A stretch of DNA of 20,370 nucleotides, from NCBI GenBank assembly GCA_021789755.1, contig JAJYJD010000030.1:1-20370 (forward strand). The letters are read 5' to 3'. The position numbers and the translations under genes were made by a program. The notes beneath the pieces are model-generated. The model saw nothing but the letters and a program-made list of their open reading frames with translations. It searched no databases and was not told where the DNA came from. Positions 7,111 through 15,813 of the stretch are shown piece after piece; within the stretch, counting starts at the first letter, position 1; the number at the start of each line of letters is the position of its first letter. This DNA is from Bacteroidota bacterium (lineage in GTDB: Bacteria > Bacteroidota > Ignavibacteria > Kryptoniales > JAKASW01).

Positions 7111-7560
7111 TCACTTGGTTCCCCGCCTGCCGGCCGTAGTGGTGTTGTCGCCGATTTGACTCTGCAACCTCGCCGGCTTCGACACGGGGGTATGAAGTAT
7201 AGCCTTGATTGAATTTGAAATATCAGAAATACTGAACGGTTTTTCAATGAACGATGAGACAAAGGCTGAAAGCGTTTTGCCTTGCATTTCGTGTTCAGAG
7301 ATTCCAACCGCAATCATCGGTACGCCTGGCTTCACATTGGCAGCGGCCTCGACGAAATTTCCCAATACTTTTTCGGGCATTTCTCCGTCAACAATCAAAA
7401 GATCTGTGTGCGCCTCGATCAACCGCTCAAGCGCGGCGTCAAGATTGTATTCACAGTGGACTTGAAAGCCGATCTGCAACAGATACTGCTGTATCAATCC
7501 CGCGACCCTCGGGTCCCGCGCCGCGATCAGAACATTCCGGTTTTCTTCTGTAATGCGCAC
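7111..7560 (-). CDS. Degenerate receiver-domain (response regulator-like) protein
   Basis: A 149-residue protein made of one receiver (CheY-like) domain and a short basic tail, with no output domain. The fold is recognisable from NVLIAARDPRV (strand 1), DLLIVDGEMPE with the phosphoacceptor Asp58, and FIEKPF with the conserved Lys107. The Mg-binding acidic pair at the end of strand 1 is replaced (Ala14-Arg15, with only Asp16 left) and the switch Thr position in PMIAVGIS is Gly, so ordinary phosphotransfer is doubtful. The start is GTG at 7558-7560; an in-frame stop lies shortly upstream and no clear ribosome site is visible. It is the first gene of the minus-strand run, 75 bases before the STAS gene. 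Confidence 0.8.
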   Translation of the reverse strand: MRITEENRNVLIAARDPRVAGLIQQYLLQIGFQVHCEYNLDAALERLIEAHTDLLIVDGEMPEKVLGNFVEAAANVKPGVPMIAVGISEHEMQGKTLSAFVSSFIEKPFSISDISNSIKAILHTPVSKPARLQSQIGDNTTTAGRRGTK

Positions 7561-7775
7561 GCAATATGTGCTTCAACTGCAGTGCCGAAGCAGTCCGCTC
7601 GGAAAAATGGCGCTGTCGCTTGATAATAATTCATTCGGACTCCTGGGGGCCAGAAACTAGACGAGCTTCAGCATGCAAAATGCAAGGAAAACTCAAACAT
7701 TGCAAGCCCGAAACCACAGACAATCGCGGAAGGTCACACCCCTCTGAATTTCGTCAAAATTGTCCGTCGCAATGA

Positions 7776-7804
7776 TTGACTTTGGGTATGAGCGGGATTA
7801 GATT
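7776..7804 (+). promoter_or_regulatory. Possible promoter for the baeRF-like gene
   Basis: TTGACT (7776-7781) and TAGATT (7799-7804) are separated by 17 bases and lie about 25 bases before the ATG at 7830. The second box also fits loosely the TAnnTTTG type of -7 element known from Bacteroidota. It is a pattern match only. The 269-base gap (7561-7829) separates divergent genes and shows no other structure that I can support. Confidence 0.35.
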
Positions 7805-7829
7805 GAATTGAGTCAACTAGGGAGCAGAC

Positions 7830-9014
7830 ATGATAACCCACCACGAGGTGAATATTCTGGTAAACTACACTGCCAGGGAAGGTATCGCGCTGTCTTTCTA
7901 CCTTAATACCGATGGGACCGAGCGCAACAAGGGGGTCTGGAATATTGAAACAAAGGACCTGATAAAGAATGCGCATAAAGAGCTCGAGAGGCTGACCATA
8001 AACCGCAGATATACCGAGATTGCGGATACCAGCCTGAGAAGAATTCAGAACTTTATTTCCACAGAGAATTTCGCCCCGAAATATAAGTCAATAGCCATAT
8101 TTTCAAATGCCGCCGAGAACTTTTACCAGATTTACTATCTTCCCGTTCCGGTCAAATCAAACCTTGTGATGGACACAAATTTCTATTTGCGTCCGCTCCT
8201 TGCGCTGCTCGAGGAACACTGCAGAATAGGTCTCGTACTGGTAGACTCCAGGCACGCTCGCCTGTTCGAGATGTACATGGGTGAAATCATGGAGCATCAC
8301 GACTTCGCGACAAAAACCAGGACCCACAAGAAACCGCTTCTAGAGACTTTTATGAAGCGGGAGAAACGGCTGATGCAGAGGAAGGAGGAAGATACACGTT
8401 TTCACCTTTCATCGACAGCCGAGGCGCTGGGAATACATTTCAACCTGAGGCACTTCGACAAACTGGTAATAGGAGCGCATAAGCCCCTCGGAGACCATCT
8501 TGCCCGCCTCCTGAATCGCCGGTTGCATGACAACTTGATCGGCATCGTGGAGGCTGAAATACACCAAAAAGAGAACGATGTGCTTGCCAGAGCGATCAGG
8601 GTCGAAAGGGAATATGAACTTGACGAAGAACGGAAGCTGCTCCGAAGGATAGCCGGCGAGATCGAGAAGGACGGCTACGCTGTTAAGGGAATCAGGAGCG
8701 TGCTTGAAGCCGCGCATGATTATAATCTCCAGACCCTGGCCGTAGCCCAGGATTTCGCCGAGCCGGGTCTGGTTTGTTCTCAGTGCGGCATGCCGTATTC
8801 AGAGGGCAATACATGTGAAGGTTGCGGTGAACCTTTGGTAGAGGTATCCGACATGATCTATGATCTTGTCGAAGAGGCAGCGCGTCAGGGCGCTGCGGTG
8901 CGGCACATTCAAGGCGGAAGCTTGATCGCTTCACTGGGAAATGTCGCTGCGATCATAAAATTCAAGAAGGGAGAACTGGTCCGCATCGAGGAGGCGGCAG
9001 AAACGGAAGCCTGA
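7830..9014 (+). CDS. Bacterial archaeo-eukaryotic release factor-like protein (baeRF class)
   Basis: This 394-residue protein has the layout of bacterial eRF1-like proteins. The region about 134-155 (IGLVLVDSRHARLFEMYMGE) is the characteristic start of the eRF1 domain-2-like fold, followed by a charged helix (EKRLMQRKEEDTRFHL), then KLVIGAHKPLG of the L7Ae-like domain 3. A four-cysteine zinc knuckle (Cys316, 319, 329, 332) sits within the C-terminal domain, as in several members. No GGQ motif is visible at the loop where peptidyl-tRNA hydrolysing members have it, so direct peptide release is doubtful; ribosome association or rescue is the family-based guess. GGGAGC precedes the ATG. It stands alone on the plus strand; galK follows after about 280 bases. 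Confidence 0.8.
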   Translation: MITHHEVNILVNYTAREGIALSFYLNTDGTERNKGVWNIETKDLIKNAHKELERLTINRRYTEIADTSLRRIQNFISTENFAPKYKSIAIFSNAAENFYQIYYLPVPVKSNLVMDTNFYLRPLLALLEEHCRIGLVLVDSRHARLFEMYMGEIMEHHDFATKTRTHKKPLLETFMKREKRLMQRKEEDTRFHLSSTAEALGIHFNLRHFDKLVIGAHKPLGDHLARLLNRRLHDNLIGIVEAEIHQKENDVLARAIRVEREYELDEERKLLRRIAGEIEKDGYAVKGIRSVLEAAHDYNLQTLAVAQDFAEPGLVCSQCGMPYSEGNTCEGCGEPLVEVSDMIYDLVEEAARQGAAVRHIQGGSLIASLGNVAAIIKFKKGELVRIEEAAETEA

Positions 9015-9295
9015 CTCCCGACTCATAGGACTATTCCCTGCCCTGGCTGCATAGATCGCGAAGCTCCTTTCGTTTGAGGTTGAGCGGTTTCGCTGTACCC
9101 GTGATTTCGGGGGCGAAGAAATACCTTTTTAATGTTCGGATTAGTCTTAAATTCGTACAATAGAGGTTCAGGTAATTTCAGTTAACCATAACAGATCGGC
9201 GAATCACCAATAACACAATGAGAGAGCAACTGAAGTTGGATGGCTTTTCAAGGTCAAGAAGAAGAAATTCCCAGCGAGCCAGAGACAGGATCGAG

Positions 9296-10474
9296 ATGGA
9301 CGCTGTCATGTCGGAAGATATAAAAAAGGAACTTGGCAGACTTTACCGGGAGGAGTTCGGCAAATCACCGGACATAATCACAAGCGCACCGGGACGGATC
9401 AACCTGATCGGTGAGCATACGGATTACAACGGCGGTTTCGTGCTTCCTGTTGCGATAGACCGGCGCACATATACGGCGGCGGGGAGACGCGGCGGAGATC
9501 TTTTCATCGCGTTCTCGAAAGAGCTCAGTAAGAAAACTTCGTTCGAGATTCAGCCCGGGAAATTCGAGCATTCCAATTTCTGGGTAAACTATATAAAAGG
9601 TGCATGCAGCCTGCTGAACGAATTGAAACCTGTAAAGGGACTCAACTTCGCCATCGGCAGCACTGTTCCCCGCGGAAGCGGCCTGAGTTCTTCAGCCGCC
9701 TATGTTGTCTCGATCATCGAGGCCGTTTCCCGATTGTACGAAATACCGCTCAAAGATATCGAGGTCCCGCTCCTCGCACAGCACATAGAGAACGAGTTCG
9801 TCGGTGTGCAGTCAGGCATTATGGACCCCTTCGTCGCGAAATTCGCTCGCGTAAACACCGCGCTCCTGGTCGATGCCCGCTCGCTGGAATACAAGTACGT
9901 TCCGATCTCCGATAAGTGCTCACTGGTCGTCTGCGTCACGGGAGTCAAACGGGCGCTCGCTACGACAGAATACAACAAGCGAAGGCAGCAGTGCCAGACG
10001 GCGGTGACCGACCTTTCCGCAAAACTCCAACGCCCCCTGGTATCGCTGAGAGATGTTACAATCGATGACTTGCAGAGCGTGAAGGAGGAGATGGATCCGA
10101 TGCTGTACGCCCGCGCCTTTCACGTGGTAACGGAAAGCCAGCGGGCATTGCAGACCGTCGACGCCCTGAATAAGGAAGATCTCGGCCTGGTAGGCAAGCT
10201 TATGCTCGAATCGCACATGAGCCTGCGCTCAAACTATGACGTCAGCTCTCCTGAGCTCGACACGTTCGTGGAAATTGCAGAGCAGCTTGAAGGCGTATAC
10301 GGCGCCAGGATGACAGGTGCAGGGTTCGGCGGAAGCGCCATTTGCCTCGTCGATGCGGACCTCGAGGATGAGCTGTCTGCTGAAATAGCCGCCAAGTATA
10401 AAGATCGCGGATACGAAGATGGATACGTCTTTATCGCGCGAACCGGCGGCGGCTCTCAGATAGAACGGGCGTGA
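9296..10474 (+). CDS. galK: Galactokinase
   Basis: Galactokinase phosphorylates alpha-D-galactose at C1 with ATP, the first committed step of the Leloir pathway in the cytoplasm. The 392-residue product (from the start used here) has the galactokinase signature GRINLIGEHTDYNGG at about 33-47, the GHMP ATP motif PRGSGLSSSAA at about 125-135, the catalytic-base Asp in GIMDPF and the C-terminal GARMTGAGFGGSA motif. A longer frame opens at 9218, but its extra Arg-rich residues have no family match. ATG 9296 has AGGA five bases upstream; ATG 9308 (MSEDIKKELG) is also possible and aligns best with typical starts. No galT or galE is adjacent. The 281 bases before it show no clear gene. Its nearness to mannan genes suggests galactomannan use. 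Confidence 0.95.
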   Translation: MDAVMSEDIKKELGRLYREEFGKSPDIITSAPGRINLIGEHTDYNGGFVLPVAIDRRTYTAAGRRGGDLFIAFSKELSKKTSFEIQPGKFEHSNFWVNYIKGACSLLNELKPVKGLNFAIGSTVPRGSGLSSSAAYVVSIIEAVSRLYEIPLKDIEVPLLAQHIENEFVGVQSGIMDPFVAKFARVNTALLVDARSLEYKYVPISDKCSLVVCVTGVKRALATTEYNKRRQQCQTAVTDLSAKLQRPLVSLRDVTIDDLQSVKEEMDPMLYARAFHVVTESQRALQTVDALNKEDLGLVGKLMLESHMSLRSNYDVSSPELDTFVEIAEQLEGVYGARMTGAGFGGSAICLVDADLEDELSAEIAAKYKDRGYEDGYVFIARTGGGSQIERA

Positions 10475-10481
10475 TTGGTTT

Positions 10482-10504
10482 GCAGCTCAGCAGTGAAAAG
10501 CTGC
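10482..10504. terminator. Weak hairpin between convergent galK and msrB
   Basis: GCAGCT (10482-10487) and AGCTGC (10499-10504) form a six-base stem with an 11-base loop in the 55-base gap between convergent genes. There is no T run on either side, so a terminator role is uncertain. Confidence 0.3.
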
Positions 10505-10529
10505 GAACATCGGGCTTGAACATCGTTCC

Positions 10530-10928
10530 CTACTTCTTCTCTTCGAATTTCAGAGCCGCTGAATTGATACAGTAGCGGAGCCCGGTCGGCCCCGGACCAT
10601 CGTCGAAAACGTGTCCAAGGTGCGCTCCACACTTGCTGCATTTGACTTCCGTCCTGGTCATTCCGAAAGTGGCGTCATTCTCCTCTTCGACCTTCCCGCC
10701 CGAAACCGGCTCGTAAAAGCTCGGCCATCCCGAGCCGGAATCGTACTTTGTCCCGGAATCGAAGAGCTCGCTTCCGCAGCAAACGCATTTGTACATTCCC
10801 TTTCCGTGGAAATCCCAGTACTTGCCCGTGAACGCCCGCTCTGTCCCCTTTTCACGGGTAATACGATACTCTTCAGGCGTAAGCTCTTCCTTCCACCCGC
10901 TATTGTCTTTACTCAACTTCTCTGCCAT
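10530..10928 (-). CDS. msrB: Peptide-methionine (R)-S-oxide reductase MsrB
   Basis: MsrB repairs oxidised methionine by reducing the R-sulfoxide. The 132-residue protein is a full single-domain enzyme with no signal peptide, so cytoplasmic. It has two zinc Cys pairs (Cys48/Cys51 and Cys97/Cys100), the motif YDSGSGWPSF and the catalytic Cys120 in RYCINSAALKF. The resolving Cys present in many MsrBs within that YDSG-x-GWPSF motif is Ser here, so recycling must use another Cys or an external reductant. ATG follows GGAGC by four bases. It is convergent with galK. The 167 bases upstream, to the end of the mannosidase gene, hold no gene that I can support. Confidence 0.96.
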   Translation of the reverse strand: MAEKLSKDNSGWKEELTPEEYRITREKGTERAFTGKYWDFHGKGMYKCVCCGSELFDSGTKYDSGSGWPSFYEPVSGGKVEEENDATFGMTRTEVKCSKCGAHLGHVFDDGPGPTGLRYCINSAALKFEEKK

Positions 10929-11095
10929 GATCGCTCCATAATGTCTTCGTCATCTTAACATTCAGCGACGGGTAACAGTTCTCAGCGCCTTCCTGTTTGT
11001 TGGGAGAAATTAATCGAACCATGGAGACGCCGGGGGCTGATTGTTTCCTTTCTCGGAAGCTCTGTGTCCCTTGCGGTTCGGTTCCAAACGATTCG

Positions 11096-13678
11096 TTAGT
11101 AGGAGTCGAAGAGGCTTAAGACTTTCAGCTCTTTCACGATATCACCCAGGTCATCCTTAGTCTTGAACTCTACGCTCTTCGTTTCACCCGGGAGAAGATC
11201 GAAATAATTGTCAGTGAAGAAGCCCGGATGACTGTCGAAACTCAGGTAAACATCCTTTGCGAACTTGTCCGACGTCAAAGCAATTGCGTATCCCTCCTCA
11301 TTCCTGGAAGCCGTAATCCTTATATCCGGCTTCTGCAAGTCCAGGTCTTTCGGCTCCTTGAAAAGGAACGAGTTATCCGTCAATATCCGGTCACCGGAAA
11401 CCAGGCGGCCGATCAGGACTATGTCTGACTCATTCGCGTTTTTTACCAGGTCGCTCTTCGTCACCTTGACATAGATTCTGCTGCTGTCCGCGTCCACTTT
11501 CACCGGGTAATCCATCGACGAAATGACTTTGCCGGTGAAGTCGATCACTTTTACGCTGAGTAGAGCTTCGACAGGCTCGAGACTGTCGGACACGATATAG
11601 AATTCAAGCGAGTCGTCGGCGAGCACCTGCGATATCAGGAACATCCGGTATTCCCTTTGCGCGTAATAGTGGAGGGCTTTCCAGTTGCCGTAGTAATCTA
11701 TGCTGGACCACGACGCGGCCGGCCAGCAGTCGTCGATCTGCCAGTACATACTTCCCATGCAGTACGGCATGCTCCTCCTGTGTGCCTCCATCGCGATCTT
11801 GTCCCCTTCGGCCTGTAAAACCTGGCTGACGTAAACATAGGACGGGAAGTCTTTAGGCTGCCGGTAATGTCTTTCCATGTAAGTCTGGATCAGCCGGTTG
11901 CCGTATTCCTTGTCTTTCCTCTTGTCTGCCAAGCATCTCTGGTGTGAAAGCATTACGGCTGAATGAAGCTCGAGGTCCTGGGGGGACGCGAACTTCTCGA
12001 CAGTGCTCATTTCAGGATAAGACTGGAAGCCGTACTCGCTCACGAACCGCGCAAGGTTGGTATTAAAACTCGAGAACGGCTCGTGACCGTGCCACACTCC
12101 CCAATAATGAATGTCGCCGTCGGATGGGGGAACGTCATTGAATCCCGCGCTCGGGCTTGTATAATGATAGTACGTACCGGGAGCGTATTCCTTCACTACG
12201 TCGGCCAAAAGCACGCGATACAATTCGTACATGCTCGCTTGGAACTCGCGTTGAATGTCTTCGGAATATTTCTCTCTCTGACCCCACTGGTACCAGCCGA
12301 CCACGTCTTCATTGTTCCCGCAAAACAGCGCTATGCAGGCGTGGTTTCTCAGACGGGTCACGTTTTGGATCGCTTCCTCCCTGACGTTGTCGAGGAATAC
12401 CGAATCCGACGGGTACATCGCGCACGCGAACATGAATTCCTGCCAGACAAGTATGCCGTTGCTGTCACATAAATCGTAGAATCCGTTCTTCTCGTAAATT
12501 CCTCCGCCCCACACGCGGAGAATATTCATATGCGCTTCGGCCGCTGATCTTATCATATGTTGGTATCGTTCCGTCGTTACCCGGTCGAGAAAGTTGTCCT
12601 GTGGAATGTAGTTGGCCCCCTTCATGAAAACCGGAACGCCGTTAAGCTTCACGTAAAAGCTCGTACCGTACGAGTCTTTTTGCCGGACGACCTCAAGCGA
12701 CCTGATCCCGATCCCGTAATCTTTCGAATCGGTGATGCCGTTGCTGTCGGCGACTTCGCATTTAAAATTGTAGAGGTAATGAGTCCCGAGACCGTTCGTC
12801 CACCACAGGTCGGGATTCTTCATGCGAAAGGCGAGGCCGACGCTGTTCTTCCCGGGAGTCAGCGTTACCTTCCTGCTCGCGCGCTCAATTCCATCGACTT
12901 GGACCTTGAGATAGGCCGTAATTTTTTTATCCGAGGTGATGTTGAATACCGATTTGATATCGGCACTCGCTTTCGAGATGTTGCTCTGTATGATCTGCAC
13001 GTTGTCGAGCCTGAAATTGTCCCAAACCTCAATGTAAATGTTCTTCCAGATGCCGCAGGTGATGAGCCGCGGTCCCCAGTCCCAGCCGAATTCAAACTGC
13101 GCCTTCCGGGAATACATTGCCAGCATCGTGTCGGATTGATCGTTGTTCGGCTGATCGAGGAGCTGGAACGGCGCGCTTTCAAGTTTCGGCATATCTGCTT
13201 CGAACACATTCCTGAAGAGTATGACCATCTTGTTCCCGCTTCCTCTCAGCAACCCCCTCACCGGAATTCTCCATACGCGGAACATATTATCGGAAGACAG
13301 GATGAGAGAACCGTTGAGGTAAACATCGGCGTACGTATCGAGTCCTTTGAATACCAGCTCGAGGTTGTTCTTCTTGAGTAGATCGGGCGAAACGTCGAAC
13401 GAAGTTCTGTAGAGCCAGTCTTTCCGGCCTATCCATTGCAAGTCCGCTTCGTTCATCCCGTAGAAAGGATCTGGTATCATCTTGTTATTCATGAGATCCG
13501 TATGCACGCAGCCGGGCACGACGGCTGGATACCACTTCTCCTGGCCGGCTTCGGAGAATTCCCAGTTACTGTTCAGATTTTCTTTAACCATCGATGAAAC
13601 TCCCCGGGTTTTTGCGCTCGCATCCATTAAGAGAACTGAAGTCAGGAGAAAGACTAACGTTGCTCCAATTGGACGCAT
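11096..13678 (-). CDS. Secreted GH2 beta-mannosidase
   Basis: This 860-residue enzyme removes terminal beta-linked mannose from mannan oligosaccharides. A signal peptide (about 1-22, ending DASA) indicates export. The GH2 order is visible: sugar-binding jelly roll (about 32-210, with WYPAVVPGCVHTDLM and FEFGWDWGPRL), Ig-like domain, and TIM barrel (about 325-640). The acid/base Glu lies in CGNNED (about 455) and the nucleophile Glu in FVSEYGFQ (about 546). VPGCVHTDL and WDWGPRL are typical of beta-mannosidases rather than beta-galactosidases. The C-terminal 200 residues are beta-rich. GGGAG lies seven bases before the ATG. It follows the mannanase gene by 64 bases on the same strand, so the two are probably co-transcribed. 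Confidence 0.93.
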   Translation of the reverse strand: MRPIGATLVFLLTSVLLMDASAKTRGVSSMVKENLNSNWEFSEAGQEKWYPAVVPGCVHTDLMNNKMIPDPFYGMNEADLQWIGRKDWLYRTSFDVSPDLLKKNNLELVFKGLDTYADVYLNGSLILSSDNMFRVWRIPVRGLLRGSGNKMVILFRNVFEADMPKLESAPFQLLDQPNNDQSDTMLAMYSRKAQFEFGWDWGPRLITCGIWKNIYIEVWDNFRLDNVQIIQSNISKASADIKSVFNITSDKKITAYLKVQVDGIERASRKVTLTPGKNSVGLAFRMKNPDLWWTNGLGTHYLYNFKCEVADSNGITDSKDYGIGIRSLEVVRQKDSYGTSFYVKLNGVPVFMKGANYIPQDNFLDRVTTERYQHMIRSAAEAHMNILRVWGGGIYEKNGFYDLCDSNGILVWQEFMFACAMYPSDSVFLDNVREEAIQNVTRLRNHACIALFCGNNEDVVGWYQWGQREKYSEDIQREFQASMYELYRVLLADVVKEYAPGTYYHYTSPSAGFNDVPPSDGDIHYWGVWHGHEPFSSFNTNLARFVSEYGFQSYPEMSTVEKFASPQDLELHSAVMLSHQRCLADKRKDKEYGNRLIQTYMERHYRQPKDFPSYVYVSQVLQAEGDKIAMEAHRRSMPYCMGSMYWQIDDCWPAASWSSIDYYGNWKALHYYAQREYRMFLISQVLADDSLEFYIVSDSLEPVEALLSVKVIDFTGKVISSMDYPVKVDADSSRIYVKVTKSDLVKNANESDIVLIGRLVSGDRILTDNSFLFKEPKDLDLQKPDIRITASRNEEGYAIALTSDKFAKDVYLSFDSHPGFFTDNYFDLLPGETKSVEFKTKDDLGDIVKELKVLSLFDSY

Positions 13679-13742
13679 TGCTCACTCCCGGATTAAATTC
13701 GAATTCTTCCTGCCATCAGGACTATTTCGGAATTGCGACATA

Positions 13743-15101
13743 TTATTTCGAGGCCTTCGCCAACTCATTCTTTTTCAGGAGACTTTCTTTCTCATCGAGC
13801 GCCTTCATCTCCGACGCATTCTGTCTGAGGATCGAAATCGTTGAAGTATCCGAGTTGTAGACGGAGTTCAGCCCCTGCGGCTCCTGCGGCGGATCGCCGA
13901 GGAACGGATCGCCGGGCCGCCATTTGTGATCGGGATGCTGCGGACGCCCTTCTCCTCCCCATCCCCAGAAATTCGTGCCGGCAATGGGAGCTCCCGCCGC
14001 CGCGCTGTCGTAAACAACACCGAAAACCTTTTTGAAATAATTGTCTCTCGCAGTCGTCGGAGTTCCCGGGTCGTATTCTTCGTTGTCGCGCGGGAGTCCG
14101 AACTCCTCCATGGTTATCGGCTTTCCCAGCTCGCTCGCAAGGTGAATCTGCAGATCGATATACTTCACCGCATTCTCTTCGGTCCTCGGATAAGTCCCGG
14201 CAATATTCTTCGCGTCGAACCAGGACCAGTTCTTCGGCCAGAGATGAAATGTCAGGTAGTCCAGGTATTTCGTCCTGAAGGCCGTCAGGAAGATAGTTGT
14301 GTCCTGCAGCGTGCCGACTGTGCCCTCACTTCCATTCGTCACGAGGTGATTCGGGTCGATGATGTGCAGATAGTGCGCGGTCGAGTCGATCCAGTGGTAA
14401 TACTCCGGAAGAAGGTCCGCATTTCTTCCGGGGCGCGGCTCGTTCGCAAGCTCCCATGCCATTATCGTCGGATCGTCGCGGTAGTAATAGCCGTCGTACC
14501 TGTTCTTCCTGTTCACGAGCGAATATACGAAGTTGTAGAAAAGCGTTTGAGCCTTCTCGTTCTTGTAGAAAGTGGCGGAATAATCCATGAAGGGGCCGTA
14601 GCCGGCAGTGCTCGGATTTACGCCGCCTCCGCCGTTTGCCCAGTCATTATATTGTGCCATGCCGCCTGACCATTCCCAGTAGTTAGTAACGAAGATTACC
14701 GCATGCATGTCTCGTTTGTGCATTTCGCTGAGAAGGAAATCGAGCCCGTCGAAGAGATGCTCGTCGTACACTCCGGGGCTGTCCTGTATCGCGGGTTTCA
14801 ATGAATTGGTTATATATGACAGGTCCGATGCACCGAGAATCCTGAGGTTCGTGATGCCGATCGACTTCAGGTCGTCGAGCTCTCTCATGAGGCGTGCCCT
14901 GTCCCCGGTGCTCCCGTCGGAACCGATATAGCATCCGTACCAGAGATTTGTTCCGGTGAAATAATACGGTTTGCCTTTGTATTCGAAATGCGTCCCGCTC
15001 ACCTTAATAAAGTGAGGCTGCTGCCAGAAGAAGAGTGTCGAGCAGGAGCTGACAGAGACGGCAAGAATAAATAGAAGGGTGAACCGAAAGACTCTACGCA
15101 T
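13743..15101 (-). CDS. GH5-type endo-beta-1,4-mannanase lipoprotein
   Basis: The 452-residue protein has a lipobox (SVSSC, Cys at about 20), so it is probably a surface or periplasmic lipoprotein. The body is a (beta/alpha)8 glycoside hydrolase resembling the GH5 mannanase group: FIKVSGTHFEYKGKPYYFTG is the usual opening, the acid/base Glu is in WELANEPRP (about 219) and the nucleophile is in TMEEFGLPRD (about 331), with EWSGGMAQY typical of mannanases. It should cut internal bonds of mannan, glucomannan or galactomannan. A short charged tail follows the domain; there is no attached binding module. ATG is preceded by GGAG at six bases. It is the first gene of the mannanase-mannosidase pair. 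The 192 bases upstream of it show nothing that I can name. Confidence 0.9.
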   Translation of the reverse strand: MRRVFRFTLLFILAVSVSSCSTLFFWQQPHFIKVSGTHFEYKGKPYYFTGTNLWYGCYIGSDGSTGDRARLMRELDDLKSIGITNLRILGASDLSYITNSLKPAIQDSPGVYDEHLFDGLDFLLSEMHKRDMHAVIFVTNYWEWSGGMAQYNDWANGGGGVNPSTAGYGPFMDYSATFYKNEKAQTLFYNFVYSLVNRKNRYDGYYYRDDPTIMAWELANEPRPGRNADLLPEYYHWIDSTAHYLHIIDPNHLVTNGSEGTVGTLQDTTIFLTAFRTKYLDYLTFHLWPKNWSWFDAKNIAGTYPRTEENAVKYIDLQIHLASELGKPITMEEFGLPRDNEEYDPGTPTTARDNYFKKVFGVVYDSAAAGAPIAGTNFWGWGGEGRPQHPDHKWRPGDPFLGDPPQEPQGLNSVYNSDTSTISILRQNASEMKALDEKESLLKKNELAKASK

Positions 15102-15293
15102 CGGGAACTCCGTTGCTGGAATTGGTGGTCGCTTCAGGCCCTGTCACCAAGCCGGGATGAAAAGGATTCGGTGATTTCAATCTCTGATGAATTTAAGCCC
15201 AAGATCGCCGGAAATCAAAGACTCGCGGCAAGTGATAACGCGCGATTGAAATTCGGTGCTGATTTCTCAGTAGATCGCTGCTCCCGTTGTCCG

Positions 15294-15701
15294 TCAATCG
15301 CTCGCCACGACAAAAGTCCCATGGTCGATCGGGCCCGCGATGCCTGAGAAGAACCACCTGCCCTCTATGGTCGCGCCGCGATATGTTCCGATGAGATATG
15401 TGTTCGCATCAACCAGGTCGGGGTTCAGATTTACCGAGATCGTGGAGTCGGCAATCCAGCCGGTGAGCCTGCCGCCCTGCCGACCTTCGTTCAGACTCCA
15501 GCTTCCGGCGATGTCGGTCGAATCCGTCCGGCTTAGAAAAATCCTGCCCTCGACAAGCTTGCTCCCGGTGGAATCGTACATTATCAGTGTCCCCCGAAAG
15601 GCTCCTCCGGTATTATCTATGGACGGAGCGGTCGTGTGCGTACAAGACCCAAGGAGTAGCACAGATAGAATTATCGCCAAGTTGGTTGTTTTGTCTCTCA
15701 T
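15294..15701 (-). CDS. Small lipoprotein of unknown function
   Basis: I place the start at ATG 15699-15701 (MRDKTTNLAIILS), with AAGGAG seven bases upstream; a TTG six codons earlier precedes that site and is unlikely. The 135-residue product has a lipobox (LLGSC) followed by a Thr/Pro/Ser linker, then a beta-rich domain of alternating strands (GAFRGTLIMYDS, VEGRIFLSRTDS, IAGSWSLNE, TIEGRWFFSG) similar in feel to lipocalin-like or meander beta-barrels of small secreted proteins. No catalytic motif is visible. It has the same direction as the neighbouring lipoprotein genes, but with gaps of about 110-190 bases on either side. Function unknown. Confidence 0.75.
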   Translation of the reverse strand: MRDKTTNLAIILSVLLLGSCTHTTAPSIDNTGGAFRGTLIMYDSTGSKLVEGRIFLSRTDSTDIAGSWSLNEGRQGGRLTGWIADSTISVNLNPDLVDANTYLIGTYRGATIEGRWFFSGIAGPIDHGTFVVASD

Positions 15702-15813
15702 AATAATCTCCTTCAGCAATTTTCGGTGCGGGAAGCTTTACCTTCGCTCGGGCGTCGTTCGCTTCCGATCCAACTTGCCGGCAGCAACAAAACGGTGAAT
15801 ACCCTCGGACGAT

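Noticed and set aside
12557..13381. Plus-strand ORF (274 codons) inside the mannosidase gene
   Set aside because: Antisense shadow of a gene with full GH2 motifs; rich in Arg, Val and His with no recognisable domain.
13926..14669. Plus-strand ORF (247 codons) inside the mannanase gene
   Set aside because: Antisense shadow; the minus strand carries both catalytic Glu motifs.
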